Assembly: GCA_934511545.1 (NCBI GenBank)
Contig: CAKSWM010000032.1
Coordinates: 1-10,148 of the forward strand
Source: an uncultured Oscillospiraceae bacterium
GTDB taxonomy: Bacteria; Bacillota; Clostridia; Oscillospirales; Oscillospiraceae
DNA length: 10,148 nt
Direction: 5' to 3'
The notes under the pieces are model-generated. The model was not told the DNA's origin and did no database searches. It was given only the letters and a program-made list of their open reading frames with translations. Position numbers and translations under genes: made by a program. Shown piece after piece: positions 1-6,212 of this stretch; position 1 is the stretch's first letter; every line of letters starts with the position of its first letter.

Positions 1-4
1 TTAA

Positions 5-157
5 TCATTCTGTTGTTTCCTCAGACCCGGACTCCATAACCAGCTCCTCCGCCGATTGCTGCGCCAGCATAAGCGTCTCATGAAGGTGCAGAAGCGCTCT
101 GTCCACGTCGGTTATGGCATTAAAAAGCAGGGTATACTCGCGTGGCATATTTTTCAT
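5..157 (-). CDS. Small protein of unknown function, 50 aa
   Basis: I do not recognise a function. The start is the ATG at 157 (MKNMPREYTLLFNAITD...), chosen because an AAAGGA ribosome binding site lies 7 nt upstream; a longer in-frame reading from 235 would place this site inside the coding region. The product is soluble and acidic, with no signal peptide, membrane segment or cysteine. Residues 8-40 look like one or two amphipathic helices rich in Leu, Ala and Glu, ending in an acidic tail (ESGSEETTE). It follows the amidohydrolase on the same strand after 184 bp and may be transcribed separately. Codon use and the clean ribosome binding site support a real gene; the role is open. Confidence 0.6.
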   Translation of the reverse strand: MKNMPREYTLLFNAITDVDRALLHLHETLMLAQQSAEELVMESGSEETTE

Positions 158-341
158 TTTTTGATCCTTTCTGTTCGGGCATATTTGTTTGAATGGTCCG
201 CCTACATGCCGTATATTATCGCACTTCGACAGCAAATGATGTCGAAATACGCGGTTAAAAATTTTTTTATGTCATTCTTACCCGAACAGAGACATAATAC
301 AGCGCCGACGCGCGCACACCGGTCTGAGAGAAACAGGTCCG
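158..341. other. Intergenic region with inverted repeats, possible promoter and weak terminator
   Basis: This is the gap between the amidohydrolase stop and the 50-aa gene. Seen directly: the inverted repeat TTCGAC (225-230) / GTCGAA (241-246); a 10-bp inverted repeat TCTGTTCGGG (170-179) / CCCGAACAGA (281-290); and a 7-bp stem TTATGTC (267-273) / GACATAA (291-297) that on the minus strand is followed by five A and five T. The last could be a weak terminator for the amidohydrolase. A minus-strand promoter is possible (TCGACA at 245-240, GATAAT at 220-215), but the 19-bp spacing is poor. None of these is certain. Confidence 0.35.
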
Positions 342-1490
342 TCAGATATCCAGGCCCAGAAGGCGGCAATATATCTCAACGCCCGTGAGCAGAACATCCT
401 CGTCAAAGTCGAACCGGCCGTTGTGCAGCGGCTGGCTGTTTTTCCCTCCGCCGACGCCGAGGAACAGGAAAAGGCCGGGTACGTGCTCCTGATAGCAGGC
501 AAAGTCCTCCGCCGCCATGGCGGGATCCACGAGCACGATATCGTCCATATCCATATAGGTATAAAACTCCTCGACCATCCAGCGCGGGTTTCTTACACTT
601 GGATACTGCATCAGCTCGATTATCTCGAACTCCGCCCCCGTGGCAAGCGCAACGCCGTCCGCCATCGAATGTATCCGCCTGAGCAGTTGGTTATAGACCT
701 CGGAGGAAAACACGCGAAGCGTTGCGTTCATTTCGACCGAGTCCGCAATGACGTTCCTTGCAACCCCGCCCGAGATACGGCCGATCGTAAGCAACGCGTC
801 CTGGTGAGGGTCAACGCTGCGCGTTATCGCGGTCTGGAGTATCGCGATGAACTCCGCCGCCGCAACGATCGCGTCTATTCCCTTCTGCGGGCTTGCGCCG
901 TGGGCGCTGCGTCCCTTTACCACAATGTCGAACTCACAGCTCTGGGCCATCTGCTCGTCCCACCGCACGCCGACCTTTCCCTTCGGTACGGCGGGCCAGA
1001 GGTGAAAACCGTATATCCGGTCCACCTTCGGGTTTGAAAGCGCGCCGGCATTTATCATGACCCGGGCGCCGCCCTTGCCCTCCTCGCCGGGCTGGAAGAT
1101 CAGAACAACGTTATCGCGTAGCCTGTCATGGCAGGAATGCAGCAGCCCCGCAAGCAGCAGCAGCATCGTCATATGGCCGTCGTGCCCGCAGCCGTGCATT
1201 TTGCCATCGTGCACGGAAACGTAGTCCGTGTCATTGAGCTCCTTCAGATTCAGCCCATCCATATCCGCGCGGACTGCCACCGTCCGCTCCGGGTTTTTGG
1301 CATACCATACCGCCTTCAAACCTGTATCCGAGAGCCGGACGATCTCGTCTGGCCCGCACTTTTCAAGCCGCGAGATGATATAATCCCGCGTTTCATATTC
1401 CTCAAACGCCGTCTCCGGTATGCGGTGAAGATCGCGTCTGATGTTTTCCGCGTCGTGCAGCAGGGCAGCGACAGAATTTCTAAGCTCCAT
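342..1490 (-). CDS. M20D-family metallo-amidohydrolase (N-acyl amino acid / hippurate hydrolase type)
   Basis: Predicted cytosolic zinc hydrolase that splits an amide bond in an N-acylated amino acid or similar conjugate; the exact substrate cannot be read from sequence. Family motifs appear in order in the 382 residues: RADMDGL (74-80), HGCGHDGH (99-106) with the metal-binding Cys101 and His103 typical of the M20D branch, QPGEEG (133-138) with the catalytic Glu pair 136/137, His163 in GFHLWP, AAEDFACY (326-333), and the C-terminal ligand His356 in PLHNGRF. A dimerisation-domain insert covers about residues 180-290. Length is normal for the family and no key residue is missing. No signal peptide is seen. 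The ATG at 1490 has AGAGAGGG just upstream, with rather tight spacing of 3-4 nt. It is divergent from the darA operon. Confidence 0.9.
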   Translation of the reverse strand: MELRNSVAALLHDAENIRRDLHRIPETAFEEYETRDYIISRLEKCGPDEIVRLSDTGLKAVWYAKNPERTVAVRADMDGLNLKELNDTDYVSVHDGKMHGCGHDGHMTMLLLLAGLLHSCHDRLRDNVVLIFQPGEEGKGGARVMINAGALSNPKVDRIYGFHLWPAVPKGKVGVRWDEQMAQSCEFDIVVKGRSAHGASPQKGIDAIVAAAEFIAILQTAITRSVDPHQDALLTIGRISGGVARNVIADSVEMNATLRVFSSEVYNQLLRRIHSMADGVALATGAEFEIIELMQYPSVRNPRWMVEEFYTYMDMDDIVLVDPAMAAEDFACYQEHVPGLFLFLGVGGGKNSQPLHNGRFDFDEDVLLTGVEIYCRLLGLDI

Positions 1491-1537
1491 AAACCCTCTC
1501 TGTTTTACCCGGCATCCCGCCGGTTTTTATCCGATAA

Positions 1538-1566
1538 AATATATAATAAATCTCTCTGCATTGCAA
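1538..1566 (-). promoter_or_regulatory. Predicted sigma-A promoter of the amidohydrolase
   Basis: On the minus strand TTGCAA (1566-1561) and TATATT (1543-1538) are separated by 17 bp. The expected start is near 1531. The leader would contain a short CCGGC/GCCGG hairpin (1509-1523) before the ribosome binding site. Confidence 0.55.
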
Positions 1567-1591
1567 GGAAAAGTTTATCCGCCGAATGATG

Positions 1592-1620
1592 TTGACTAAA
1601 TCTGCTCGAGATTGTAGAAT
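1592..1620 (+). promoter_or_regulatory. Predicted sigma-A promoter of the darA-holB-ricT operon
   Basis: TTGACT (1592-1597) and TAGAAT (1615-1620) are 17 bp apart, each one base from consensus. The expected start near 1627 leaves a leader of about 25 nt before the darA start, ending in the GGGAGGA ribosome binding site at 1639-1645. The -35 box lies 25 bp from that of the divergent amidohydrolase promoter. Confidence 0.75.
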
Positions 1621-1651
1621 ATATTGATAGCTCCGTATGGGAGGAATATAT

Positions 1652-1966
1652 ATGAAGCTTATATTTGCGGTCATGAGCCGGGAGGACGCCGTCACGGCCT
1701 CTTCCGAGCTTTCCAGGCAGGGATATATCTCCACGATGATGAACGGAGAGGGCGGCTTTCTGCGCAGCCCGAAAACCATCCTTATGGTCGGCGTTGAAAA
1801 CATGCGTCTGAGCGAGGTCCTGCAATGCATAGAAAAGAGCAGCCACTCCCGCGAGGAGGACGTCGGCTCCGAACTGGATGGCGGCCGCTATACGCTGCCG
1901 GAGCGCGTTCGTGTCGGCGGCGCCGCGGTTTTCGTCACGGACGTCGAACAGTTTTACAAGCTGTAA
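1652..1966 (+). CDS. darA: PII-like cyclic-di-AMP receptor family protein (DarA/PstA/YaaQ, DUF970)
   Basis: Member of the small trimeric PII-like family that binds cyclic di-AMP in B. subtilis and S. aureus. Start: ATG at 1652, 6 nt after GGGAGGA; the upstream in-frame ATG at 1637 would include this site. The 104 residues begin MKLIFAV and end with VGGAAVFVTDVEQFYKL, the family signature (VGGATVFV..VEQF). GGFL (34-37) and VGVEN (46-50) also align without a gap to the B. subtilis protein as I recall it. Several ligand-contact positions of known receptors differ: Gly24 for Asn, Ile26 for Arg and Lys41 for Asn, while Thr28, Phe36 and Leu37 remain. The protein is about 5 residues shorter in the loop before VGG. 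First gene of the operon with holB and ricT, matching B. subtilis order except that yaaR is missing between darA and holB. The family call is firm; ligand binding is in doubt. Confidence 0.88.
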   Translation: MKLIFAVMSREDAVTASSELSRQGYISTMMNGEGGFLRSPKTILMVGVENMRLSEVLQCIEKSSHSREEDVGSELDGGRYTLPERVRVGGAAVFVTDVEQFYKL

Positions 1967-1972
1967 AAGCGG

Positions 1973-2755
1973 ATGCAGAACACCGAAAAAAAGCTTTCCC
2001 ACGCCTGCATCGTTGAATCGCAGAGCGCAAGCGCGCGTGAAGCCCTCGCGCTGAAGCTTGCGCAGGAGCTGCTGTGCTCCGGCAGCGGAAAGCGTCCCTG
2101 CGGCGTATGCCGCGACTGCCGCAAAGTCGAAAGCGGCATACATCCCGATCTCATCTATATAAACCGCGCGCGCGACAGCGAGGGCAAGCCCCGCCGCGAG
2201 ATCTACGTTGACCAGATCCGGGCCGTCATAGCGGACGCCTCCATACTTCCGAACGAGGCCGGGCGCAAGGTCTATCTCTTCCCGGAGGCAGACCTTATGA
2301 ACGAAAATGCCCAGAACGCCATGCTCAAGCTGTTGGAGGAACCGCCGAATCACGCCGCGTTCATCCTTTGCGCCGCCAACGCCGGAAGCCTTCTGGAAAC
2401 GATACTCTCGCGCTGTGAGCGCTTTTCCGTCAACGGCGATGATGCGCCCAGCGAAAGTCCGCTCCCGGCGGACTTCATAGACGCCGCGGCTTTGGGCAGG
2501 CGCGAAGAGCTCATCCGTTTCTGCACCGCCAACGAGGGCATGACCACACAGAGCGCCCGCGCTTTTCTCGACGGTGCGCGCGCTCTTGTCTTGGACATGC
2601 TGTGCATGCGTGCGCCCGCTCGCAGCCTCTCCCGCCGGGGCATGGCATATCTGCTCGGCGAGCTCGAAAGGGCCGCCGTGTATCTTGACGCCAATGTTGG
2701 CGTCAGGCACATTTTCGGATTCCTGCAAACGCTGGATCTGTTAAAACTGAAATGA
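1973..2755 (+). CDS. holB: DNA polymerase III subunit delta-prime (clamp loader)
   Basis: Clamp-loader subunit that, with delta and the DnaX subunits, loads the sliding clamp at primed DNA. The 260 residues carry a delta-prime/DnaX-type AAA+ fold: KLSHA (7-11), a zinc module with Cys35, Cys43, Cys46 and Cys49, a Walker B-like segment YLFPEADLM (101-109), NAMLKLLEEPP (115-125), and the SRC motif (146-148) that contacts a neighbouring ATP site. The Walker A loop is absent (VESQSASAREAL in its place), as expected for a subunit that does not bind ATP. The C-terminal part (about 170-260) is helical. The start lies 6 bp after the darA stop with only a weak site (AAAAGCGG), so translation is probably coupled. 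Its stop overlaps the ricT ribosome binding site. Confidence 0.92.
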   Translation: MQNTEKKLSHACIVESQSASAREALALKLAQELLCSGSGKRPCGVCRDCRKVESGIHPDLIYINRARDSEGKPRREIYVDQIRAVIADASILPNEAGRKVYLFPEADLMNENAQNAMLKLLEEPPNHAAFILCAANAGSLLETILSRCERFSVNGDDAPSESPLPADFIDAAALGRREELIRFCTANEGMTTQSARAFLDGARALVLDMLCMRAPARSLSRRGMAYLLGELERAAVYLDANVGVRHIFGFLQTLDLLKLK

Positions 2756-2767
2756 GGATAACATAAA

Positions 2768-4066
2768 TTGACAACAGTAGTAAGCATCAAATTCCGCGAC
2801 AACGAAAAAGCCTACTTTTTTGATCCCAACGGCAATGAGCCGGCGCTGGGCGAAAAGGTCGTTGTCGAGACCGTCAACGGCCTGGAACTGGGCGAGTGCT
2901 GCCGCGAGTGCCACGAGGTCGAGGATGACCAGGTCGTACCGCCGCTTCGCCCCGTTATCCGCGTCGCCACCGACGCCGACCTCCGCGTTGCGGCAGCCAA
3001 CAAGGAACGCGAGCGCGAGGCTTTCGACATCTGCAAGCAGAAGATTGCCGCGCACGGACTTGACATGAAGCTTGTCTCGGTCGAGCGCAGCTTCGACGGC
3101 AATAAAATACTCTTTTTCTTCACCTCGGACGGAAGAGTTGACTTCCGCGAACTGGTCAAGGACCTTGCCAGCGTGTTCCGCACGCGCATCGAGCTTCGCC
3201 AGATCGGCGTGCGCGACGAGGCAAAAATGCTCGGCGGACTCGGCATCTGCGGACGGCCTTTCTGCTGCAGCCAGTTCCTGACGGACTTCCAGCCCGTCTC
3301 GACCAAGATGGCAAAGGTACAGTCCATGTCGCTCAATCCCGCAAAGATATCCGGCACCTGCGGACGTCTGATGTGCTGCCTGCGCTATGAGCACGAGGCC
3401 TATGAGGACATGATAAAGCATTCGCCGAAAACCGGCGCATTCGTCGAAACGGAATCGGGCTACGGTACGGTTTCACAGGTAAATCTTCTCCGCCACCAGG
3501 TCAAGGTCAGGATGGACGGTTCCGGCGAACAGGTCATAAAGACCTATGACACGGAGGATGTCGCCGTCGTCCCCGGCGGACGCCCCGCCGAGGGTGAGCC
3601 CCTTCCCCATGTCCTCCAGCCCCGCGTCAAGCCTGTCGAGGAGGATTCCGAGGAGTCCGCCCCCTGGCATCGTCCGGAGCTGTTCGCGGAAAGCAGCGTT
3701 TTTTCAACGCCCGGCGACGCACCGGCAGAGGAAAAGAAAAAGCCCTCCCGCAATCGCCGCCGCTCCCAGGGTCCGCAGAAATCCAGGCCGCAGGACGGCC
3801 AGCAGGCAAAAAAGCAGCCGCCGGAGGGGCAGAAACCGAAGCCGGAGGGGCAGAAAAAACAGGGCGAGGGCAAAAGGCAGAGACCCCCGCAGAAGAACAG
3901 GCCGAAGCCGCCTCAGCAGCAGAAGCCGAAACCCGCAGAGTCTGCCCAGTCCCCCGCCGCCCAGAGCGAAGGCAAGCAGCAGCAACAGCAGAAACACAAC
4001 TCTCACAATCGCCGTCGCCGCCGCTACCCCAAAAAGCCGCAGAGCGGCGCCGAAAGCACGGAATAA
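2768..4066 (+). CDS. ricT: PSP1-domain protein RicT (YaaT family) with a long basic C-terminal tail
   Basis: RicT/YaaT works with RicA and RicF as a cofactor of RNase Y in mRNA processing in B. subtilis and affects sporulation and competence; the complex carries iron-sulfur clusters. Residues 1-270 are a clear PSP1 protein: VVSIKFRDNEKAYFFDP near the N-terminus, then GICGRPFCCSQFL (159-171) and KISGTCGRLMCCLRYE (193-208), with Cys161, 166, 167, 198, 203 and 204 present. The start is the TTG at 2768, with GAGGA (2754-2758) 9 nt upstream overlapping the holB stop. The family is usually about 275 residues. Here residues 271-432 add a low-complexity tail: an acidic Pro/Glu stretch, then a disordered Lys/Gln/Pro/Arg region with repeated PEGQK, a Gln run and RRRRR near the end. 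The tail may bind RNA or a partner, but that is inference. Last gene of the operon. Confidence 0.92.
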   Translation: MTTVVSIKFRDNEKAYFFDPNGNEPALGEKVVVETVNGLELGECCRECHEVEDDQVVPPLRPVIRVATDADLRVAAANKEREREAFDICKQKIAAHGLDMKLVSVERSFDGNKILFFFTSDGRVDFRELVKDLASVFRTRIELRQIGVRDEAKMLGGLGICGRPFCCSQFLTDFQPVSTKMAKVQSMSLNPAKISGTCGRLMCCLRYEHEAYEDMIKHSPKTGAFVETESGYGTVSQVNLLRHQVKVRMDGSGEQVIKTYDTEDVAVVPGGRPAEGEPLPHVLQPRVKPVEEDSEESAPWHRPELFAESSVFSTPGDAPAEEKKKPSRNRRRSQGPQKSRPQDGQQAKKQPPEGQKPKPEGQKKQGEGKRQRPPQKNRPKPPQQQKPKPAESAQSPAAQSEGKQQQQQKHNSHNRRRRRYPKKPQSGAESTE

Positions 4067-4078
4067 TAAAAAGCATAT

Positions 4079-4112
4079 AAAAAACACCGGACGATACCGT
4101 CCGGTGTTTTTT
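4079..4112. terminator. Strong bidirectional intrinsic terminator
   Basis: A 9-bp perfect GC-rich stem CACCGGACG (4085-4093) / CGTCCGGTG (4098-4106) with an ATAC loop has six A before it and six T after it, so it can stop transcription from both strands. It sits between the converging ricT (+) and DUF362 (-) genes. Confidence 0.95.
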
Positions 4113-4131
4113 ATATCTTTCTGCGCCATTT

Positions 4132-5217
4132 TCAGTCGGCTTCTCCCAGAACATCCATGATCGCTTCCGCGGTCGGAGGGCATCCCATGGCGCATTTTTC
4201 CGCGCCCGCACAGCAGCGCCCGATACCAATGCCGGAGATCGACTTTCCCCGGAACCCCTGGCCTATGCTGATATTTCCGCGGTATGGTCTGCCATCCTCG
4301 TCCATGCGGTAAAGTGCGTGCACAAGTGTCCCGAAGCAGGCGCTGCACGCATCCTTCTGCGTTACGTTTCTAGTCAGCTTTTCAACGATACGGCTGCGCT
4401 CAGGATATGCGCTTGCATCCTGCGGCGTATTGAGCGCGATTATGTCGCCGGGTGAAAAATCCATGCTTCCGCCGCCATACTGCTCCGCCAGCGGTATATA
4501 GCCGACGTCATTCGGGTCTATGCCCATCAGCGAGCAGCCGTAGGCATCCATCTGGACGGGGTCGAACCCCAGCATCATGCGGTTTGTCTGTATCGGCGTG
4601 CCGCCCTCCTCAAAGCTCAGGTCGCCGCAGATGCTGTCCACGATTATAAGGTCGGGACGCAGCGCGGTCGAGAGTGCGGCGATCGGCTTTATAAGGCCCA
4701 TCGAATGAAAATGACGCTTTTCTCGGTCAGGCAGACAGCCCTTGGCATTCTTGAGCGCGCAGGTCATGACCGTCTGGCAATGTCCCTTCAGCACGGGCAG
4801 ATTGATGAGATAATCCGCGTCCAGCGCGCGGCAGCACACCTCGATCTCACCGGCCGGAGTTTTGACCGGACGCGTCGCATCGCCCTTGAGGTCATGGAGT
4901 CCGACTCCGTATTTTTCCGCCAGTCTGTCATATCCCGTAACAGAAAACGCACGCCTTGTCGAGTCGCCGACCCAGCTGCCCTCTATTATGTCGATGTTCA
5001 TGAATCCGTGCCGCTGGAGGTAGCGGATAACGCCCTCCAGTATGCCGGTGTGGGTCGTTGCGCCGCTTTCCGGCTTTTTTGCAACGACAAGGTTCGGCTT
5101 CATACAGATATGCGAGTCCGGTCCGGGGATGCGCGAGGCAATGTTCGCGCGTTCCATAAGCTCCATGGTCATGCCGCAGGCGTCGTCGCCGTATATCGTA
5201 TAGATATTTCTTTCCAT
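4132..5217 (-). CDS. DUF362 domain protein with C-terminal cysteine cluster
   Basis: Belongs to the DUF362 family, often seen with ferredoxin-like domains; no reaction is established that I can name. Family features in the 361 residues: MKPNLVV (39-45), an EGSW segment (79-82), INLPVLKGH (138-146) and ALKNAKGCLP (154-163). The C-terminal part lacks a standard 4Fe-4S ferredoxin motif but has Cys291-x2-Cys294 and Cys335, Cys336, Cys342 and Cys346, which could hold one iron-sulfur cluster; this is inference. No signal peptide or membrane segment. The ATG at 5217 follows AAGGAAG by 6-7 nt. Its promoter lies back to back with that of the HAD gene, with a shared palindrome over both -35 boxes, so the two are probably co-regulated. 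It ends at the bidirectional terminator shared with ricT. Confidence 0.82.
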   Translation of the reverse strand: MERNIYTIYGDDACGMTMELMERANIASRIPGPDSHICMKPNLVVAKKPESGATTHTGILEGVIRYLQRHGFMNIDIIEGSWVGDSTRRAFSVTGYDRLAEKYGVGLHDLKGDATRPVKTPAGEIEVCCRALDADYLINLPVLKGHCQTVMTCALKNAKGCLPDREKRHFHSMGLIKPIAALSTALRPDLIIVDSICGDLSFEEGGTPIQTNRMMLGFDPVQMDAYGCSLMGIDPNDVGYIPLAEQYGGGSMDFSPGDIIALNTPQDASAYPERSRIVEKLTRNVTQKDACSACFGTLVHALYRMDEDGRPYRGNISIGQGFRGKSISGIGIGRCCAGAEKCAMGCPPTAEAIMDVLGEAD

Positions 5218-5248
5218 TTTGATCTTCCTTCATCAGCTTGATGACACA

Positions 5249-5277
5249 ATTATAGTCTTTTCGCGGCGCCAAGGCAA
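5249..5277 (-). promoter_or_regulatory. Predicted sigma-A promoter of the DUF362 gene
   Basis: On the minus strand TTGCCT (5277-5272) and a perfect TATAAT (5254-5249) are 17 bp apart. The expected start is near 5242, giving a leader of about 25 nt. Confidence 0.75.
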
Positions 5278-5290
5278 CTGTTGACTTGGC
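5268..5290. promoter_or_regulatory. 23-bp near-perfect palindrome over both divergent -35 boxes (candidate operator)
   Basis: Arms of 11 bp around T5279 pair at 10 of 11 positions; only G5274/A5284 fails. The left arm reads GCCAAG, one unpaired base, then CAAC; the right arm is its complement. The two -35 boxes (5272-5277 minus, 5281-5286 plus) fall within it. Facing -35 boxes produce part of this symmetry by themselves, but the outer GCCA/TGGC and the inner C/G pair go beyond that. Repressor binding here would block both genes. Confidence 0.55.
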
Positions 5291-5309
5291 CGGACGTCGA
5301 TTATATAAT
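5281..5309 (+). promoter_or_regulatory. Predicted strong sigma-A promoter of the HAD gene
   Basis: TTGACT (5281-5286) and perfect TATAAT (5304-5309) with 17-bp spacing. The start is expected near 5316, exactly where a 7-bp hairpin begins (GGCGGCG 5316-5322, loop AAAG, CGCCGCC 5327-5333). The hairpin is followed at once by the GGAGGAG ribosome binding site (5334-5340). Confidence 0.85.
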
Positions 5310-5348
5310 CGCTATGGCGGCGAAAGCGCCGCCGGAGGAGGACGACAA

Positions 5349-6146
5349 ATGGACTACGAAAAGCTCCGGCGCTGTGAGCTGTTTCTTCTGGATATGGACG
5401 GCACGCTTTATCTCGGCGACGAGGTGTTCCCCGGCGCCGCGGAATTTATCGCCGCGCTCGAAAACACCGGCAGGCACTATATCTATCTGACCAACAACTC
5501 CTCCCGCGCGGGCGGGGACTATGTTCGCCGTCTGCGTACTCTCGGGCTCCCCTGCGGAAACGAAAACATTTTCACCTCCGGCATGGCATCGGCCATGTAT
5601 CTGCGTGAGAACTTCCCGGAGGGCAGGGTATACCCCGTCGGCACCGTGGCCTTCTCCCGCGAGCTGGAATGCGCCGGCGTCCGGTTTGACGACGAAGCGC
5701 CCGACGCCGTCATCGTCGGCTTCGACACCGAGCTGCGCTATGAAAAACTTGAAAAGGCCGTGCGTTTCCTGCGCCGCGGCGCGGCTTTCATCGCCGCTAA
5801 CCCCGATCTCGTGTGCCCCATGCCCCGCGGCGAGGTGCTGCCGGACTGTGGGAGCATATGCGCGCTTCTGACAGCCTCGACGGGCCGCGAGCCGCTGTAT
5901 ATCGGAAAACCCAACAGGAACATGGTAGACATTATCTCCCGCCGGACAGGTGTTCCCAACGCGCGGATCTGCTGCGTCGGCGACAGACTGTATACGGACA
6001 TCGCCGTGGCAAAGAACTCGGGCTCCGTTTCCGTCCTCGTGCTCAGCGGCGAAACGGACCGGGACATGCTGGCCGGGAGCGATATCCAGCCGGATTACAC
6101 ACTTTCGGACATTCGCGCAATTTCACGGCTTCTTTTATGTGAATAA
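5349..6146 (+). CDS. HAD-IIA family hydrolase (NagD-like sugar phosphatase)
   Basis: Predicted cytosolic phosphatase acting on a small phosphorylated metabolite with Asp nucleophile chemistry; substrate unknown. All HAD motifs are present in 265 residues: LLDMDGTLY (13-21) with Asp15 and Asp17, LTNNSSR (47-53), Lys187 in YIGKPN, and CCVGDRLYTD (208-217) with Asp212 and Asp217. A C2-type cap lies between about residues 80 and 180, as in NagD/AraL/PNPase relatives. The ATG at 5349 is chosen for the GGAGGAG site 8 nt upstream; an in-frame TTG at 5286 lies in the promoter and cannot be the start. Divergent from the DUF362 gene with a shared putative operator. The coding region ends in an AT-rich hairpin (6142-6148/6157-6163) without a T-run, so it has no clear terminator of its own. 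Confidence 0.92.
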   Translation: MDYEKLRRCELFLLDMDGTLYLGDEVFPGAAEFIAALENTGRHYIYLTNNSSRAGGDYVRRLRTLGLPCGNENIFTSGMASAMYLRENFPEGRVYPVGTVAFSRELECAGVRFDDEAPDAVIVGFDTELRYEKLEKAVRFLRRGAAFIAANPDLVCPMPRGEVLPDCGSICALLTASTGREPLYIGKPNRNMVDIISRRTGVPNARICCVGDRLYTDIAVAKNSGSVSVLVLSGETDRDMLAGSDIQPDYTLSDIRAISRLLLCE

Positions 6147-6162
6147 TGCCAAATTTCATTAT

Positions 6163-6172
6163 TGTGTACACA
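6163..6172. promoter_or_regulatory. 10-bp perfect palindrome upstream of the ncRNA promoter
   Basis: TGTGTACACA is a perfect palindrome ending 5 bp before the -35 box of the next promoter. It could be an operator, but a single 10-bp palindrome is weak evidence. Confidence 0.3.
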
Positions 6173-6177
6173 TAACC

Positions 6178-6206
6178 TTGACTTTCAAGGCTAAGTATAG
6201 TATATT
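6178..6206 (+). promoter_or_regulatory. Predicted sigma-A promoter of a non-coding RNA
   Basis: TTGACT (6178-6183) and TATATT (6201-6206) are 17 bp apart, each one base from consensus, in an AT-rich gap. The expected start is near 6213. No plus-strand protein gene follows, since the next gene is on the opposite strand and converges on this region. Confidence 0.75.
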
Positions 6207-6212
6207 ATAGAC

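Noticed and set aside
1509..1528. CCGGC/GCCGG hairpin followed by TTTTT on the plus strand, resembling a terminator
   Set aside because: The stem is only 5 bp and no plus-strand gene ends there; it is more simply part of the amidohydrolase leader on the other strand.
1505..2728. Minus-strand open frame of 407 codons opposite darA and holB
   Set aside because: Antisense to two genes with clear families; its protein is Ala/Arg-rich with no motif and has no ribosome binding site of note.
3720..4060. Repeated CAGCAG, CCGCAG and CAGAAGCC words that look like a DNA repeat array
   Set aside because: They are explained by the low-complexity Lys/Gln/Pro protein tail of RicT; units are irregular and there are no spacers as in CRISPR.
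5286..5348. Upstream TTG extension of the HAD gene
   Set aside because: It lies within the promoter (-35/-10) and upstream of the predicted transcript start; the ATG at 5349 has GGAGGAG at good spacing and begins the normal HAD N-terminus.
6142..6163. AATAATG/CATTATT hairpin at the HAD stop codon as a terminator
   Set aside because: AT-rich stem without a following T-run; too weak to call.
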